Assembly: GCA_964423615.1 (NCBI GenBank)
Contig: CAYRFQ010000090.1
Location: 1 to 32,987 of the forward strand
Direction: 5' to 3'
Length of the DNA stretch: 32,987 bases
From: CAYRFQ01 sp964423615
GTDB lineage: Bacteria > Planctomycetota > Planctomycetia > Gemmatales > Gemmataceae
Under the pieces are notes generated by a model. It was not told the origin of the DNA and ran no database searches. It was given only the letters and a program-made list of their open reading frames with translations. Below, one piece after another: positions 8,511 to 17,208 of this stretch. How positions within the stretch are numbered: position 1 is the first letter of the stretch; each line of letters begins with the position of its first letter. A program made the position numbers and the translations under genes.

Positions 8511-9035
8511 ATGCAAAAGCGTGAAGGCGCCATCAAATTCAAGGACAAGATGCTTGCACTCATCGGCCCCGAATTGAAGGCCGGAGACGCCGCCCCCGAG
8601 TTCACCTGTGCCACGGGTCCTTTCGATACCGTCAGTCTCAAGGACACTCCGGCGAAGGCTCGTTTGTTCAGTGTCGTTCCCTCGCTCGACACACCTGTCT
8701 GCGAGCAACAAACGAAGAAATTCTCTGACTCCGTGGGTGCGATGGGTGATGTTGTCGCGACCTACACCGTGAGCGTCGACATGCCCTTCGCACAGAAACG
8801 ATTTTGCGCGGCCCACAACATCGAAAACATCGTCAACCTGGCCGACATCCACGACCACTCGTTCGGCAAGAACTATGGCGTTTTGCTCGAAGGGCTCGCG
8901 TTCCCGCTCCTGACACGTGCCATTTTCGTCGTCGGCAAGGACAACAAAATCGCTTACGTTGAGTATGTTCCCGAAGTCGGTCAACACCCGAACTACGACG
9001 CCGCCCTCGAAGCCTTGAAAGCAGCATCGGCGTAA
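8511..9035 (+). CDS. tpx: Thiol peroxidase (atypical 2-Cys peroxiredoxin)
   Basis: A 174-residue cytoplasmic peroxiredoxin that reduces H2O2 and organic hydroperoxides using thioredoxin. GGAGTG (8498-8503) precedes ATG 8511 at good spacing. The peroxidatic site VVPSLDTPVC places T61 and C64 in the PxxxTxxC pattern of Tpx. The resolving cysteine is C99 in QKRFCAAHNIENI, the expected spacing for an intramolecular disulfide. The C-terminal half (LLTRAIFVVGKDNKIAYVEYV and the final helix) matches the family, and the length is normal. It is flanked by hairpins on both sides, so it is probably a monocistronic stress gene. The call is secure. Confidence 0.96.
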   Translation: MQKREGAIKFKDKMLALIGPELKAGDAAPEFTCATGPFDTVSLKDTPAKARLFSVVPSLDTPVCEQQTKKFSDSVGAMGDVVATYTVSVDMPFAQKRFCAAHNIENIVNLADIHDHSFGKNYGVLLEGLAFPLLTRAIFVVGKDNKIAYVEYVPEVGQHPNYDAALEALKAASA

Positions 9036-9093
9036 CACAATCCAGTAGCGCTATTCGACGCGGCCGAGCAATGACTACCCCATCGAACCAAAC

Positions 9094-9138
9094 AAACTCC
9101 AAAGACATCAGTTGGGTAGACTGATGTCTTTGGAGTTT
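9094..9138. terminator. Bidirectional intrinsic terminator after tpx
   Basis: A perfect 19-base-pair stem (9094-9112 with 9120-9138) closes a 7-base loop, TGGGTAG. The left arm starts with AAA and the right arm ends with TTT. It lies 58 bases after the tpx stop. The length and perfection make this the clearest hairpin in the window, although the terminal U-run is short. Confidence 0.8.
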
Positions 9139-9172
9139 CCGCCACAGCGATCTTTTCCTAAGTGGTCTGGTC

Positions 9173-10042
9173 ATGGCAATGACGTTCGATGCCGCATTGA
9201 AGGAACTGGTCAAGCAATACCCGCCTGACTTTCTTGCAACGTTTTACCCTTGTCCGCGTGAATCCATTTCATTGCTCAACGTCGATCTCTCGACCGTGAC
9301 CACCTCTTCTGACTTCGTCATCGGCTTGGGCGAGCCGCCAGAGGAAATCCTTCACATCGAATTCCAGGCCAGCGCCTCGGCAGACAAACACCTTGATGTC
9401 TTCGTCTACAACGCCTTACTCCACCGGGAGCACGGAGTTCCTGTCCACACCATAGTCATACTCTTGAGGCGACAAGCAGGACACTCGAATCTGAATGGAA
9501 CGGTTGCCTATACGTCAGCGCTAGCAGATGGTAGTATGAATTTTAGGTACGAGATCGTGCGATTGTGGGAACGGCCCGCCCACGAATTCTTGGCCGGCAA
9601 CCTGGGCATGACACCGTTGGCAGTCCTCGGACACTTACCCCCGGAATTACCCATTCACGAAGCCCTCGAATCCATCATCCAGCAAATGGCTGACAGGGTC
9701 ATGAACGAGGCGACGCCGGATAAGGCCGAGAAGCTGTTAGTGTCGGCTTTCTTGCTTTCGGGCCTTCGGGTGGATCGTACTCTGGTCCGCGAGTTGTTCG
9801 AAGGAGTCCAAGCCGTGAAAGAATCCGAAACATACCTGATGATCTTGGACGAGGGAAAAGATATTGGAAGAGTTGAGGAAGCTCGGGAGACGGTTTTACG
9901 CCTCGGCAGCAAACGTTTCGGGGAGCCAACTCTCCAGACACAGACGGCGATCAAGAACATCGAACAAACCGAACGACTCCACCAACTCCAAGAGAAAATC
10001 TTCGACGTCCAAACTTGGGATGAACTCCTCGCCGGGAATTAA
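9173..10042 (+). CDS. Rpn/YhgA-type PD-(D/E)XK nuclease-like protein
   Basis: A 289-residue protein of the Rpn recombination-promoting nuclease / PD-(D/E)XK group, often annotated as putative transposase or DUF4351 protein. The nuclease core is visible as SSDFVIGL (D47) followed by EILHIEFQAS (E63, Q65), the D...ExQ pattern of the family, then LDVFVYNALLHREHGVPVHTIVILL. The C-terminal third is helical (EEARETVLRLGSKRFG...) as in DUF4351-type tails. ATG 9173 and ATG 9179 are both possible starts; neither has a strong Shine-Dalgarno. Such proteins are mobile and multicopy in many genomes, so this gene probably arrived by transfer between tpx and the PPC gene. Whether it cuts DNA here is not shown. 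Confidence 0.82.
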   Translation: MAMTFDAALKELVKQYPPDFLATFYPCPRESISLLNVDLSTVTTSSDFVIGLGEPPEEILHIEFQASASADKHLDVFVYNALLHREHGVPVHTIVILLRRQAGHSNLNGTVAYTSALADGSMNFRYEIVRLWERPAHEFLAGNLGMTPLAVLGHLPPELPIHEALESIIQQMADRVMNEATPDKAEKLLVSAFLLSGLRVDRTLVRELFEGVQAVKESETYLMILDEGKDIGRVEEARETVLRLGSKRFGEPTLQTQTAIKNIEQTERLHQLQEKIFDVQTWDELLAGN

Positions 10043-10121
10043 GAGTTGAATATCTTCCCAACAAGTATTCGCAAGCCCACTTCGACCGCTCCCTTGTTTC
10101 GTTTCTACCAAGGATGACACC

Positions 10122-12695
10122 ATGCCTTCCCGCCACACGACATTTCTTCTGCGTTTCGGTTCTCTCGGCATCTTCGCCATCGTTACCCTCTTCTCATCAA
10201 ATCTCCATGCCCAAGTTCGGGACCGACTTCGACTGTGTCCGAAACCCGACTATGTCATGCCGTGCGCGGGTAAAACCGGTACATCGTTCGAAATGACGAT
10301 TCGCGGAGATCACCTCGGGAAGATCGAGGGATTGCTTTTCAGTCATCCGGGCATCAAGGCCGAGCTGGCAGCCGAAAAGAAGGAGCCAGTCGATCCGATC
10401 AAAGGTGGGACCAAGAAAAGCACACCTTCCGAAACGGTTCGTCGGTTTAAGGTCGTCATCGCCCCCAACACGCCTTTCGGAATGCACGACGTTCGGGTCG
10501 TTGGGTTCGGTGGAATGAGTCTCTCCAAAACGTTCATCGTAAGTGACATCAAGGAACTTTCCGAGGAAGAAGTCAACGACGATATCCCGGAAGCCCAGAA
10601 GCTGACGATCAACTCGGCCATCACCGGTGTGTTGCTCGAGAAAGACGATGTAGATTACTACCAATTCGAGGGAAAGGAAGGTCAACGAATCATCTTTTCG
10701 TGTCTGGCCTACAGCATCGATAGCCGAGCCGAACCGCACATCCAGGTTCTTGACAGCCAAGGTCGATTGCTCGGGAGCAACCACAGTCATTCCGTGACCG
10801 ATGCGTTACTCGACGTGATACTGCCGCGGGACGATCAGTATTTCGTCCGAGTCTGTTCGCTGAACTATTCGTCGGGAGGGTATGACCACACGTACCGATT
10901 GAAGGTATCCACGACGCCTTGGATCGACGCCGTCCACCCGTGCGTTCTCGAACCGGGCAAGGCCAACAAAGTAACTGTTTATGGGTGCAATTTGCCAGGA
11001 GGAAAACTCGATCCGAGCGTTCGGTCAGGTGGCCGAGTTCTCGAACAAGTCGTCACGACTATCCAAACGCCGAACGATCTGACCCGATTACAGCGACTCG
11101 ATTTCGAACGCCCCATCAAGCCTGCGAGCGCTCACATGGATGGAATGACCTTCCGGTTGAAAAATGCCAGCGGTTTGTCCAATCCGGTGTTGCTTACTTA
11201 TGCGACCGAGACGGTCGTGCTTGAAAACCGCAACAACGATTCCGAAGACAAGGCCCAAACCCTGAAGCCCGGGTGTGAGGTAGCCGGTCTTCTGGAGAAG
11301 ACCTCAGACGAGGATTGGTATTCGTTTGCGGGCAAGCGAGGTGATGTCTATTTCGTGGAACTCTTCGGCGAGCGCCTTGGAAATCCGGTCGATCTCGTCA
11401 TGCAGCTCAAGCAAGGGAAAACGAAGAGGATTCTGGCGGAACTCGACGATCAAACTTCGCTCGTGGATAGACAGTTTTATGTCCCCAACAACGATCCACC
11501 CGCTTTGCGTTTTGTCGTCCCGCAAGACGGCGACTATCGGCTCTGCGTGAAGAACAAGACGACGGGAGTCGCAGGTGGTCCTCGCATGGGGTATCGTCTT
11601 CGGATCAGTCGTGGAAAACCTGATTTTCGTCTCGTCGTCATGCCGACGAAACCAGCGTCGTGGGCGAGTTGTCGGCTACGCCAACGCGGACGGCAGTTCC
11701 TCAACGTGTTCGTGATTCGACGCGATGGTTGGGACGGAGAAATCGAACTCAAGGCCGATGGTTTACCACCAGGCGTGTCCTGTCCTCCGCAAGTCGTCTC
11801 TCGTGGGGTGACTCATGCCCAACTAGTTCTGAGCATGGATGCCAACGCCAAGAACTGGAGCGGGACCATCAAAATCCTAGGCACTGGGCAAATCGATGGG
11901 AGGAAAGTCGTTCGCGAAGCTCGCAACGCGGTCGTGACATACCCTTTGGATAATCCTGGGTACGTTCTTCCGGCCCGTCTTGGCCGTGGCGTTGGACTAG
12001 CCCTTCGCAAGGATGTTCCGTTTACGATTAATGCCCGTGTGCAGCCGAACATCACCATCGAGCAAGGTCGCTTTTTCCGATTCTCGATTGAGCAGCGGCG
12101 AATGTGGGCCGAAGTCACGCGAACTACCATACAGTTAACGCCGAGTCAGTTGCCGATCGGGATTACGGCCCGTTCGTTCCGACTCTCCCCAAACAGGCGA
12201 GCTAACGATCTCCGCATCCAAACGAGGTCGGACACCGCGCCGGGGAAATACACTGTGGTCTATAAAGGTGTGACGACATACTCCATTCTCGACCCAAATA
12301 ATCGGCGAAGACGTCTTAACCGGCAAGCGATCCAAGCAACGCAGCCGATCAATTTTTTGGTGTTGCCGAAAAAACTCGCAAATCCGAGGGTGACACCGAC
12401 AACTCTTGTCGTCAAAGCTGGCCAAAAGAACAAGTTTCGAATCAAACTCAATCGCCTTTACGGCCACAACGAACCGTTCCAAGTTTCGCTCGTGTTGCCC
12501 AATGGCGTGAAAAACATCTCGGCAAAACCTGTCACGATTCCGGGAGACAAAGATGTCGGCGAACTGACCGTACAAGCCGCACCAGCCACACGCCCGGTCT
12601 TTCGCCGCAATCTCACCATTCGTTTCGAGACTGTTTTCCATAAGAAGTATCCCATTACTCAGGACATTCGGTGTAACATCAACGTCGTGAAGTAA
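10122..12695 (+). CDS. Large secreted PPC-domain protein
   Basis: An 857-residue exported protein. AAGGATG (10110-10116) precedes ATG 10122, and residues 1-31 form a Sec signal peptide ending NLHAQ. Two bacterial pre-peptidase C-terminal (PPC) type beta-sandwiches are readable. The first covers about residues 160-260 (EKDDVDYYQFEGKEGQRIIF, later DQYFVRVCS). The second covers about 375-500 (SDEDWYSFAGKRGDVYFVELF, later DGDYRLCVKN). An IPT/TIG-like stretch (HPCVLEPGKANKVTVYGCNL) lies between them, and Ig-like beta-rich segments follow. No protease domain is present. PPC proteins often sit beside DUF1549/DUF1501 genes in planctomycetes, so I infer this is the third member of that set. Molecular function unknown. 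Confidence 0.88.
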   Translation: MPSRHTTFLLRFGSLGIFAIVTLFSSNLHAQVRDRLRLCPKPDYVMPCAGKTGTSFEMTIRGDHLGKIEGLLFSHPGIKAELAAEKKEPVDPIKGGTKKSTPSETVRRFKVVIAPNTPFGMHDVRVVGFGGMSLSKTFIVSDIKELSEEEVNDDIPEAQKLTINSAITGVLLEKDDVDYYQFEGKEGQRIIFSCLAYSIDSRAEPHIQVLDSQGRLLGSNHSHSVTDALLDVILPRDDQYFVRVCSLNYSSGGYDHTYRLKVSTTPWIDAVHPCVLEPGKANKVTVYGCNLPGGKLDPSVRSGGRVLEQVVTTIQTPNDLTRLQRLDFERPIKPASAHMDGMTFRLKNASGLSNPVLLTYATETVVLENRNNDSEDKAQTLKPGCEVAGLLEKTSDEDWYSFAGKRGDVYFVELFGERLGNPVDLVMQLKQGKTKRILAELDDQTSLVDRQFYVPNNDPPALRFVVPQDGDYRLCVKNKTTGVAGGPRMGYRLRISRGKPDFRLVVMPTKPASWASCRLRQRGRQFLNVFVIRRDGWDGEIELKADGLPPGVSCPPQVVSRGVTHAQLVLSMDANAKNWSGTIKILGTGQIDGRKVVREARNAVVTYPLDNPGYVLPARLGRGVGLALRKDVPFTINARVQPNITIEQGRFFRFSIEQRRMWAEVTRTTIQLTPSQLPIGITARSFRLSPNRRANDLRIQTRSDTAPGKYTVVYKGVTTYSILDPNNRRRRLNRQAIQATQPINFLVLPKKLANPRVTPTTLVVKAGQKNKFRIKLNRLYGHNEPFQVSLVLPNGVKNISAKPVTIPGDKDVGELTVQAAPATRPVFRRNLTIRFETVFHKKYPITQDIRCNINVVK

Positions 12696-12922
12696 ACGGC
12701 GTTAGAGCCACAGTCCACTTTCGATTGCCTCACAATTTAGATGCGTTTCGGGCTTTCGATTGTATTGGTCGGTCTCTTTTGAATGCGCGAGTAAGGATAG
12801 GATTTCCCCGAACTCGATAAATCCAACTGGGTCGGCCAACCGTTTGGTGGGCCACAGCACAAACCGAACGTGCGTACGATAGAACCAACAACGAGCCACG
12901 TTGTCTTCGAGTAGTTTGTCCC

Positions 12923-15118
12923 ATGCCTTTACCTTCTGTTAAGTCAACTCGGTCGCTCAATTCGCCCAAGGTCACAGCCACGTCGGAACCCCTGAGCACA
13001 CAATCGCCTACGTGGTCCTCGTCGTTGTTCTCCCGAAAAACGTGGACCCTTTCGCGGATTCTGTGGCTTGGCGGGATTACATTGTGCGTCGTCACAGTGC
13101 TCGGGGTGATGGATGCCAAGGTTGGGATTTCTGTCGGTACGCAAGTTGAAAATGACGTCCGTACGATTTTGAAGGCAAACGTTAGCGCAGTGCGATCGTG
13201 GTTTCGAGCTCAGGAAACGATCGTGAAGGTGTTAGCGGAACGCAAATCCATCGAGGAAGCTGCCGCCGATCTGCTTTCTCGGCGACCTCTACCTTTGGCC
13301 CACAAAAAGGTTCGCGATATACTTGAGCCATTATGCGCTGGTGATCCCAATTACACCACGTACATGATTCTCGCTCTGGACGGACGAATTCTCACTGCAA
13401 GCGACACGGACAAGCACTTGATCGACCGAATGGTCGGCCCTCGCTATCAAGTTATCCGCAAGGAACTCGAAAACGGCAAGACGGCGGTTACGGCGCCGAT
13501 GTTTGGCCATCTCCCTGCCCATAAAGCCCGAGAGAAAGACTTCAAGGCCGCGGGTTCATTCTTCGCCATGGCCCCGATCTACGATCAGAACCGAAAAGTG
13601 GTGGCCTGTTTGGCTGTTGGGATTCGCCCAGAGATAGAATTTAGCAAAATCCTCAGAACGGGTGAGATCGGAAGGACAGGTCAAACAGTTGCCTTCAATG
13701 AAGAAGGTTACCTTTTGTCGGAAGTCCGAGATGTGAAAAGACTCGTAGATGCGGGCCTGATGGAGTCGACGGAATCCCCGGTTTTGCGGGTTCGATTGCT
13801 CGATCCTGGAATTCCGCTTGTTTGGGCAGGCCCGAAAAAAAGACCACTCCACTTACAACCCCCACAGCCCACCGAAATGATCAAGAGCGCCACAAGCAAA
13901 AAGGCGAGAGGAAAAGTCATAACCAACACCCAGGGGTATCGGAATCATCTCGGAGTCAAGGTCGTGGGAGCTTGGATCTGGCTACCGGAATACAACTTCG
14001 GGATGGCGACGGAGATCAACAAACCCGAAGCGTTTGAGCGGCATATGACTGTCCGTATCGTTATCTGGGTTCTTGGGGGAGTTACAGCAATTGCCGTTTT
14101 GACGGTCGCCATTACAAGTTTTGTGATGGCGGGTTTACGCAAACAAATCGGGAAAGCAGACAAAGAGGTCAGCGAACTCGGGCAATATACTCTGGTCCAT
14201 AAAATCGGAGAGGGAGGAATGGGGGCCGTGTACAAGGCTCAACATGAAATGCTCCAGAGGCCCACGGCGGTGAAGGTTCTACGCCAGGAGAACTGTTCGG
14301 AAAGCGATCTGGCTCGGTTCGAACGCGAAGTGCAACTCACCAGTCGCCTATCCCATCCCAACACTATTGCCGTATACGACTTTGGGCGGACGCCTGACGA
14401 CCTGTTCTACTATGCCATGGAATACTTGGTTGGTGTGACACTGGAAAAATTCGTGGAGAAGGTCGGACCTCTCCCAGAAGCGAGGGCCATCTATATCCTT
14501 GGGCAGATTTGTTTGAGCCTCGAAGAAGCCCACGAAATGGGGTTGGTTCACAGGGACATCAAGCCCGCCAATATCATGATTTGCAAACATGGCGGACAGT
14601 ACGATGTCGTGAAGGTCCTGGACTTTGGACTTGTGAAGGATGTTACAGAGGAACAAGCCGGAACGACGACACACAACTATATCCTGGGCACACCTCTCTA
14701 TATCTCGCCAGAAGCGATTACGAACCCGGAAGTTGTTGAGCCTGCTCGGGACATCTACGCCGTTGGGGCCGTGGCCTATTATTTGTTGACTGGCAAGCCT
14801 GTCTTTGAAGGCATTAATCCCATGCAGATTTTCCAGAAGCATATGGATAGTCCGCCGCGTCCACCTTCGGAAGTGTTGGGATGGGACATCGATGCGGACC
14901 TCGAAGATATCATCTTGCGGTGCCTGGCCAAGAAACCGTACGAACGGCCCGTGACTGTTGGAGAGCTTTGGACCGCGTTTTCGGAATGTCGAAGCGCTGG
15001 ACGTTGGAATCGAAACAAAGCCAAAGATTGGTGGGTCAACCACGCCGAATGGTTCGAACTCCCCGAACTATTCGTGCCTGAAGGCAAGCCCACCATGCAG
15101 ATAGGACGCCCAAAGTAA
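12923..15118 (+). CDS. Receptor-type Ser/Thr kinase with extracellular CACHE sensor domain
   Basis: A 731-residue transmembrane kinase. A short basic cytoplasmic tail is followed by TM1 (about residues 44-63), an extracytoplasmic region of about 310 residues, TM2 (about 377-401) and a cytoplasmic kinase domain (about 420-690). The outer region has the look of a double CACHE sensor (YMILALDGRILTAS, SFFAMAPIYDQNRKVVACLAVGI, GRTGQTVAFNEEGYLLSEVR), which would bind a small ligand. The kinase motifs are complete: GEGGMGAVYK, K451 in AVKVL, HRDIKPANIM with D545, DFG with D567, and SPEAITNPE. The C-terminus is short. The first in-frame ATG is 12923; no good Shine-Dalgarno is seen. It converges on the FGE gene with an 11-base gap. 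The architecture is clear; ligand and targets are unknown. Confidence 0.93.
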   Translation: MPLPSVKSTRSLNSPKVTATSEPLSTQSPTWSSSLFSRKTWTLSRILWLGGITLCVVTVLGVMDAKVGISVGTQVENDVRTILKANVSAVRSWFRAQETIVKVLAERKSIEEAAADLLSRRPLPLAHKKVRDILEPLCAGDPNYTTYMILALDGRILTASDTDKHLIDRMVGPRYQVIRKELENGKTAVTAPMFGHLPAHKAREKDFKAAGSFFAMAPIYDQNRKVVACLAVGIRPEIEFSKILRTGEIGRTGQTVAFNEEGYLLSEVRDVKRLVDAGLMESTESPVLRVRLLDPGIPLVWAGPKKRPLHLQPPQPTEMIKSATSKKARGKVITNTQGYRNHLGVKVVGAWIWLPEYNFGMATEINKPEAFERHMTVRIVIWVLGGVTAIAVLTVAITSFVMAGLRKQIGKADKEVSELGQYTLVHKIGEGGMGAVYKAQHEMLQRPTAVKVLRQENCSESDLARFEREVQLTSRLSHPNTIAVYDFGRTPDDLFYYAMEYLVGVTLEKFVEKVGPLPEARAIYILGQICLSLEEAHEMGLVHRDIKPANIMICKHGGQYDVVKVLDFGLVKDVTEEQAGTTTHNYILGTPLYISPEAITNPEVVEPARDIYAVGAVAYYLLTGKPVFEGINPMQIFQKHMDSPPRPPSEVLGWDIDADLEDIILRCLAKKPYERPVTVGELWTAFSECRSAGRWNRNKAKDWWVNHAEWFELPELFVPEGKPTMQIGRPK

Positions 15119-15129
15119 ATCACTTGGGC
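15108..15129 (+). terminator. Intrinsic terminator overlapping the CACHE-kinase stop codon
   Basis: GCCCAA (15108-15113) pairs with TTGGGC (15124-15129) around a 10-base loop containing the TAA stop. It is followed on the plus strand by TCATTTCTTTTTG, a U-rich tail. It lies exactly in the 11-base gap between the convergent kinase and FGE genes. Confidence 0.6.
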
Positions 15130-16281
15130 TCATTTCTTTTTGCTTACAACCTTTGGCAACACACATCGAAAACCAATGTGATTGGCACCGCTCGAGACTT
15201 CACCCCTGCCACGTGCATAAGTCAGATATCGTTCGCAATAACTCGCATGACATAGGAATGAACCACCACGCTGGACTCGTTTGGGAACGCCGGGTTCCAA
15301 AGGATCGTGTCCCGACTTGGGACCAAAAGGATTGCGAATTCCATTGGGGTGTTGTTTCTTACATTCGGCATAGTAGCTTGGTTGGTAGTGATCGTGGCAC
15401 CATTCCCAGACATTACCCGACATGTCATACAGGCCAAAGCCGTTCGGTGGATACATTCCGACCGGAGCTGCTCGGAGGTATCCGTCTTTTTTCGTGTTTG
15501 TCGTTGGGAACTTGCCTTGCCAAATGTTCGCCATCCACCTGTCCTTCGGGTTTAGCGTATCTCCCCAGGTATATTTTTTGTTCCTCAGTCCACCCCTCGC
15601 GGCAAACTCCCACTCGGCTTCGGTCGGTAATCGGAAACCATTCGCGTTCGGGATCAAAACGTATTCGTCTTTTGTGTTGACCTTCTTGTAGGCAGGCTTG
15701 AGTCCAGCTTGCTTGCTGCGCCAGTTACAATATTCCGCCGCGTCCATCCATGAGATGTGAACAACGGGATAGTTCATCTTCTTCTTGATTTCACTCCCTG
15801 GGCCTTCTGGATGCTTCCAACTCGCGCCTTTACTCATTTTCCACCATTGTAGGTGATCGCGCAGACCGTTTCGATTCAAGAACTTCGGCGCTGAAAAGAC
15901 CAACGAAAATGGCGGGTACTTTCGAATAAAATCAGGATCGGCTCCTGGGAAGTATTTGGGAATTGGGGAACACTCGGCAATCGTCTTGTAGCCAGTCGCT
16001 TTGGCGAACTGAGTCCACTGGGCGTTAGTGATTTCGTATTTGTCCATCCAAAACGAATCGACATAAACTCCGTGAGGAGGAGAAGCGTGTTGGTGCATCG
16101 GGTCGGTTGTTCCCATGACGAAGGTCCCGCTTGGGATCAAGACCATGCCGGTAGTTGCCTTTTTGGAATCGGTCGATTTCTTTTCCCCAGGAATGTCGGC
16201 ACGCGCGAACCGCGCGTCCTGCACGTAAGCACTCGAGACGATCAGGGCGACAAACGTCACGAGAAATCGGCAATGACACAT
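15130..16281 (-). CDS. Secreted formylglycine-generating enzyme (SUMF1/FGE family)
   Basis: A 383-residue protein that should convert the CxPxR cysteine of sulfatases to formylglycine. Residues 1-29 are a signal peptide, so it acts outside the cytoplasm. The FGE fold is complete: MVLIPSGTFVMGT, VYVDSFWMDKYEITNAQW, GFRLPTEAEWEFAARGG, YDMSGNVWEWCHDHY and the C-terminal GFRC. The catalytic segment RGGSFLCHASYCERY keeps both copper-binding cysteines (C344 and C349, CxxxxC), as in human FGE RGGSYMCHRSYCYRY. Many bacterial SUMF1 relatives lack this pair, so true FGE activity is likely. The start at 16281 follows a weak GAGAG. It is divergent from the membrane protein at 16413. No sulfatase gene lies in this window. 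Confidence 0.92.
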   Translation of the reverse strand: MCHCRFLVTFVALIVSSAYVQDARFARADIPGEKKSTDSKKATTGMVLIPSGTFVMGTTDPMHQHASPPHGVYVDSFWMDKYEITNAQWTQFAKATGYKTIAECSPIPKYFPGADPDFIRKYPPFSLVFSAPKFLNRNGLRDHLQWWKMSKGASWKHPEGPGSEIKKKMNYPVVHISWMDAAEYCNWRSKQAGLKPAYKKVNTKDEYVLIPNANGFRLPTEAEWEFAARGGLRNKKYTWGDTLNPKDRWMANIWQGKFPTTNTKKDGYLRAAPVGMYPPNGFGLYDMSGNVWEWCHDHYQPSYYAECKKQHPNGIRNPFGPKSGHDPLEPGVPKRVQRGGSFLCHASYCERYLTYARGRGEVSSGANHIGFRCVLPKVVSKKK

Positions 16282-16412
16282 AGTGTACTCTCTTTGTCGT
16301 TGGGCTTCATTGGAGGAACTAATTCAATCGTAACGAGACGGCATCTTGGAAGAAAGGTATTCCAGGAATATCTTGGTGATCGGGGAGTGATACTTTCCCA
16401 GAGAGAACGCGT

Positions 16413-17039
16413 ATGATCGCCTTTACCATCGCCTTTGGATTGCTTCTGATTGATGCTCACCTCGCAGAGGACATCCATCAAGCGTTGGCCACTCCGTTGA
16501 GTGTCTTTCGTGACGGGAAACAATCGACGCTAGGTTTTTGTTTGTTTGCGTTAATGCTGATCATTGGTGGGTTCATGACGTGGTTGATGATCCGGCTGTC
16601 GCAAGAAAGAGAAACTGTGGTTTTCCTAACCGCTGAAATTCTCTTGCTTATTGTGGTGGCTACGCAGTCGTGGGATGTGGGCCACCTCATTTGTTCGTTT
16701 CTTCTTCTCGGTCTTCTGTATGGTTATTACGCTATCATTTTGTTGCGCATCCAGTTCCCATTGTTCGTGGGTCACTTATGTCTTCCCGTCCTGATCAGTT
16801 ATATGACACAGTTTCACAGCTTTGGACTTTGGCAGAAAAGTATGATCTTGTACTTTCTTCTCGCCATCAATATTCACTACTACGTCATTGTATTTCGACA
16901 TACCCAATTCAAGAACTCACTCCACCAAAAGAAGGACCAAGAACGCAAAGTCATTGATCATCATCTGGGCCGACTGAGAAGATACAAATTTCGGAACCGA
17001 CATACGAACAAAGACTCGTCCACAGGAACTCCGACGTAG
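16413..17039 (+). CDS. Small multipass membrane protein, function unknown
   Basis: A 208-residue integral membrane protein that I do not recognise. About five hydrophobic helices are visible: residues 1-15 (IAFTIAFGLLLI), 40-60 (LGFCLFALMLIIGGFMTWLMI), 70-85 (FLTAEILLLIVVA), 88-112 (HLICSFLLLGLLYGYYAIILL) and 115-160 (two segments including ILYFLLAINIHYYVIVF). A basic, Lys/Arg-rich cytoplasmic tail follows (NSLHQKKDQERK to the end). A weak GAGAG precedes ATG 16413. It is transcribed divergently from the FGE gene and shares its 131-base promoter region. No catalytic motif is seen. Confidence 0.7.
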   Translation: MIAFTIAFGLLLIDAHLAEDIHQALATPLSVFRDGKQSTLGFCLFALMLIIGGFMTWLMIRLSQERETVVFLTAEILLLIVVATQSWDVGHLICSFLLLGLLYGYYAIILLRIQFPLFVGHLCLPVLISYMTQFHSFGLWQKSMILYFLLAINIHYYVIVFRHTQFKNSLHQKKDQERKVIDHHLGRLRRYKFRNRHTNKDSSTGTPT

Positions 17040-17143
17040 TTGTTGAGGACCGTGCGGCTCATAAAACGGTCGTTGATGGACTTTGGCGCAAGACGGTCAA
17101 CGTAGCCTGGTCATTGTGACCATACTACGATGACCTTGGCCTT
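17040..17143 (+). repeat. Dispersed intergenic repeat, copy A
   Basis: This 104-base segment begins right after the stop of the membrane-protein gene and aligns along its whole length with 25029-25130 downstream of the sigma-factor gene. Shared blocks include TTGAGGAC, CGTTGATGG, CGCAAGAC, TGACCA, CTACGATG and the end TTGGCCTT. No intact reading frame or terminal inverted repeats are present. It may be a mobile-element remnant or a structured RNA. Confidence 0.65.
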
Positions 17144-17150
17144 CGGCCAA
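17136..17150. terminator. Short GC-rich hairpin between convergent genes
   Basis: TTGGCC (17136-17141) and GGCCAA (17145-17150) enclose the loop TTC. It lies between the convergent membrane-protein gene and DUF4254 gene and starts at the end of repeat copy A. The following AAAAGGAAAAAA is a U-tract only for minus-strand RNA and lies on the wrong side of the hairpin for that direction, so the terminator role is uncertain. Confidence 0.35.
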
Positions 17151-17208
17151 AAGGAAAAAACACTTGGATGGGCTCGCATTTCTCATTGAAGGGCAGATCT
17201 TCGTGGAT

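Noticed and set aside
12702..12899. 65-codon minus-strand frame between the PPC and CACHE-kinase genes
   Set aside because: No start signal or recognisable sequence; probably chance.
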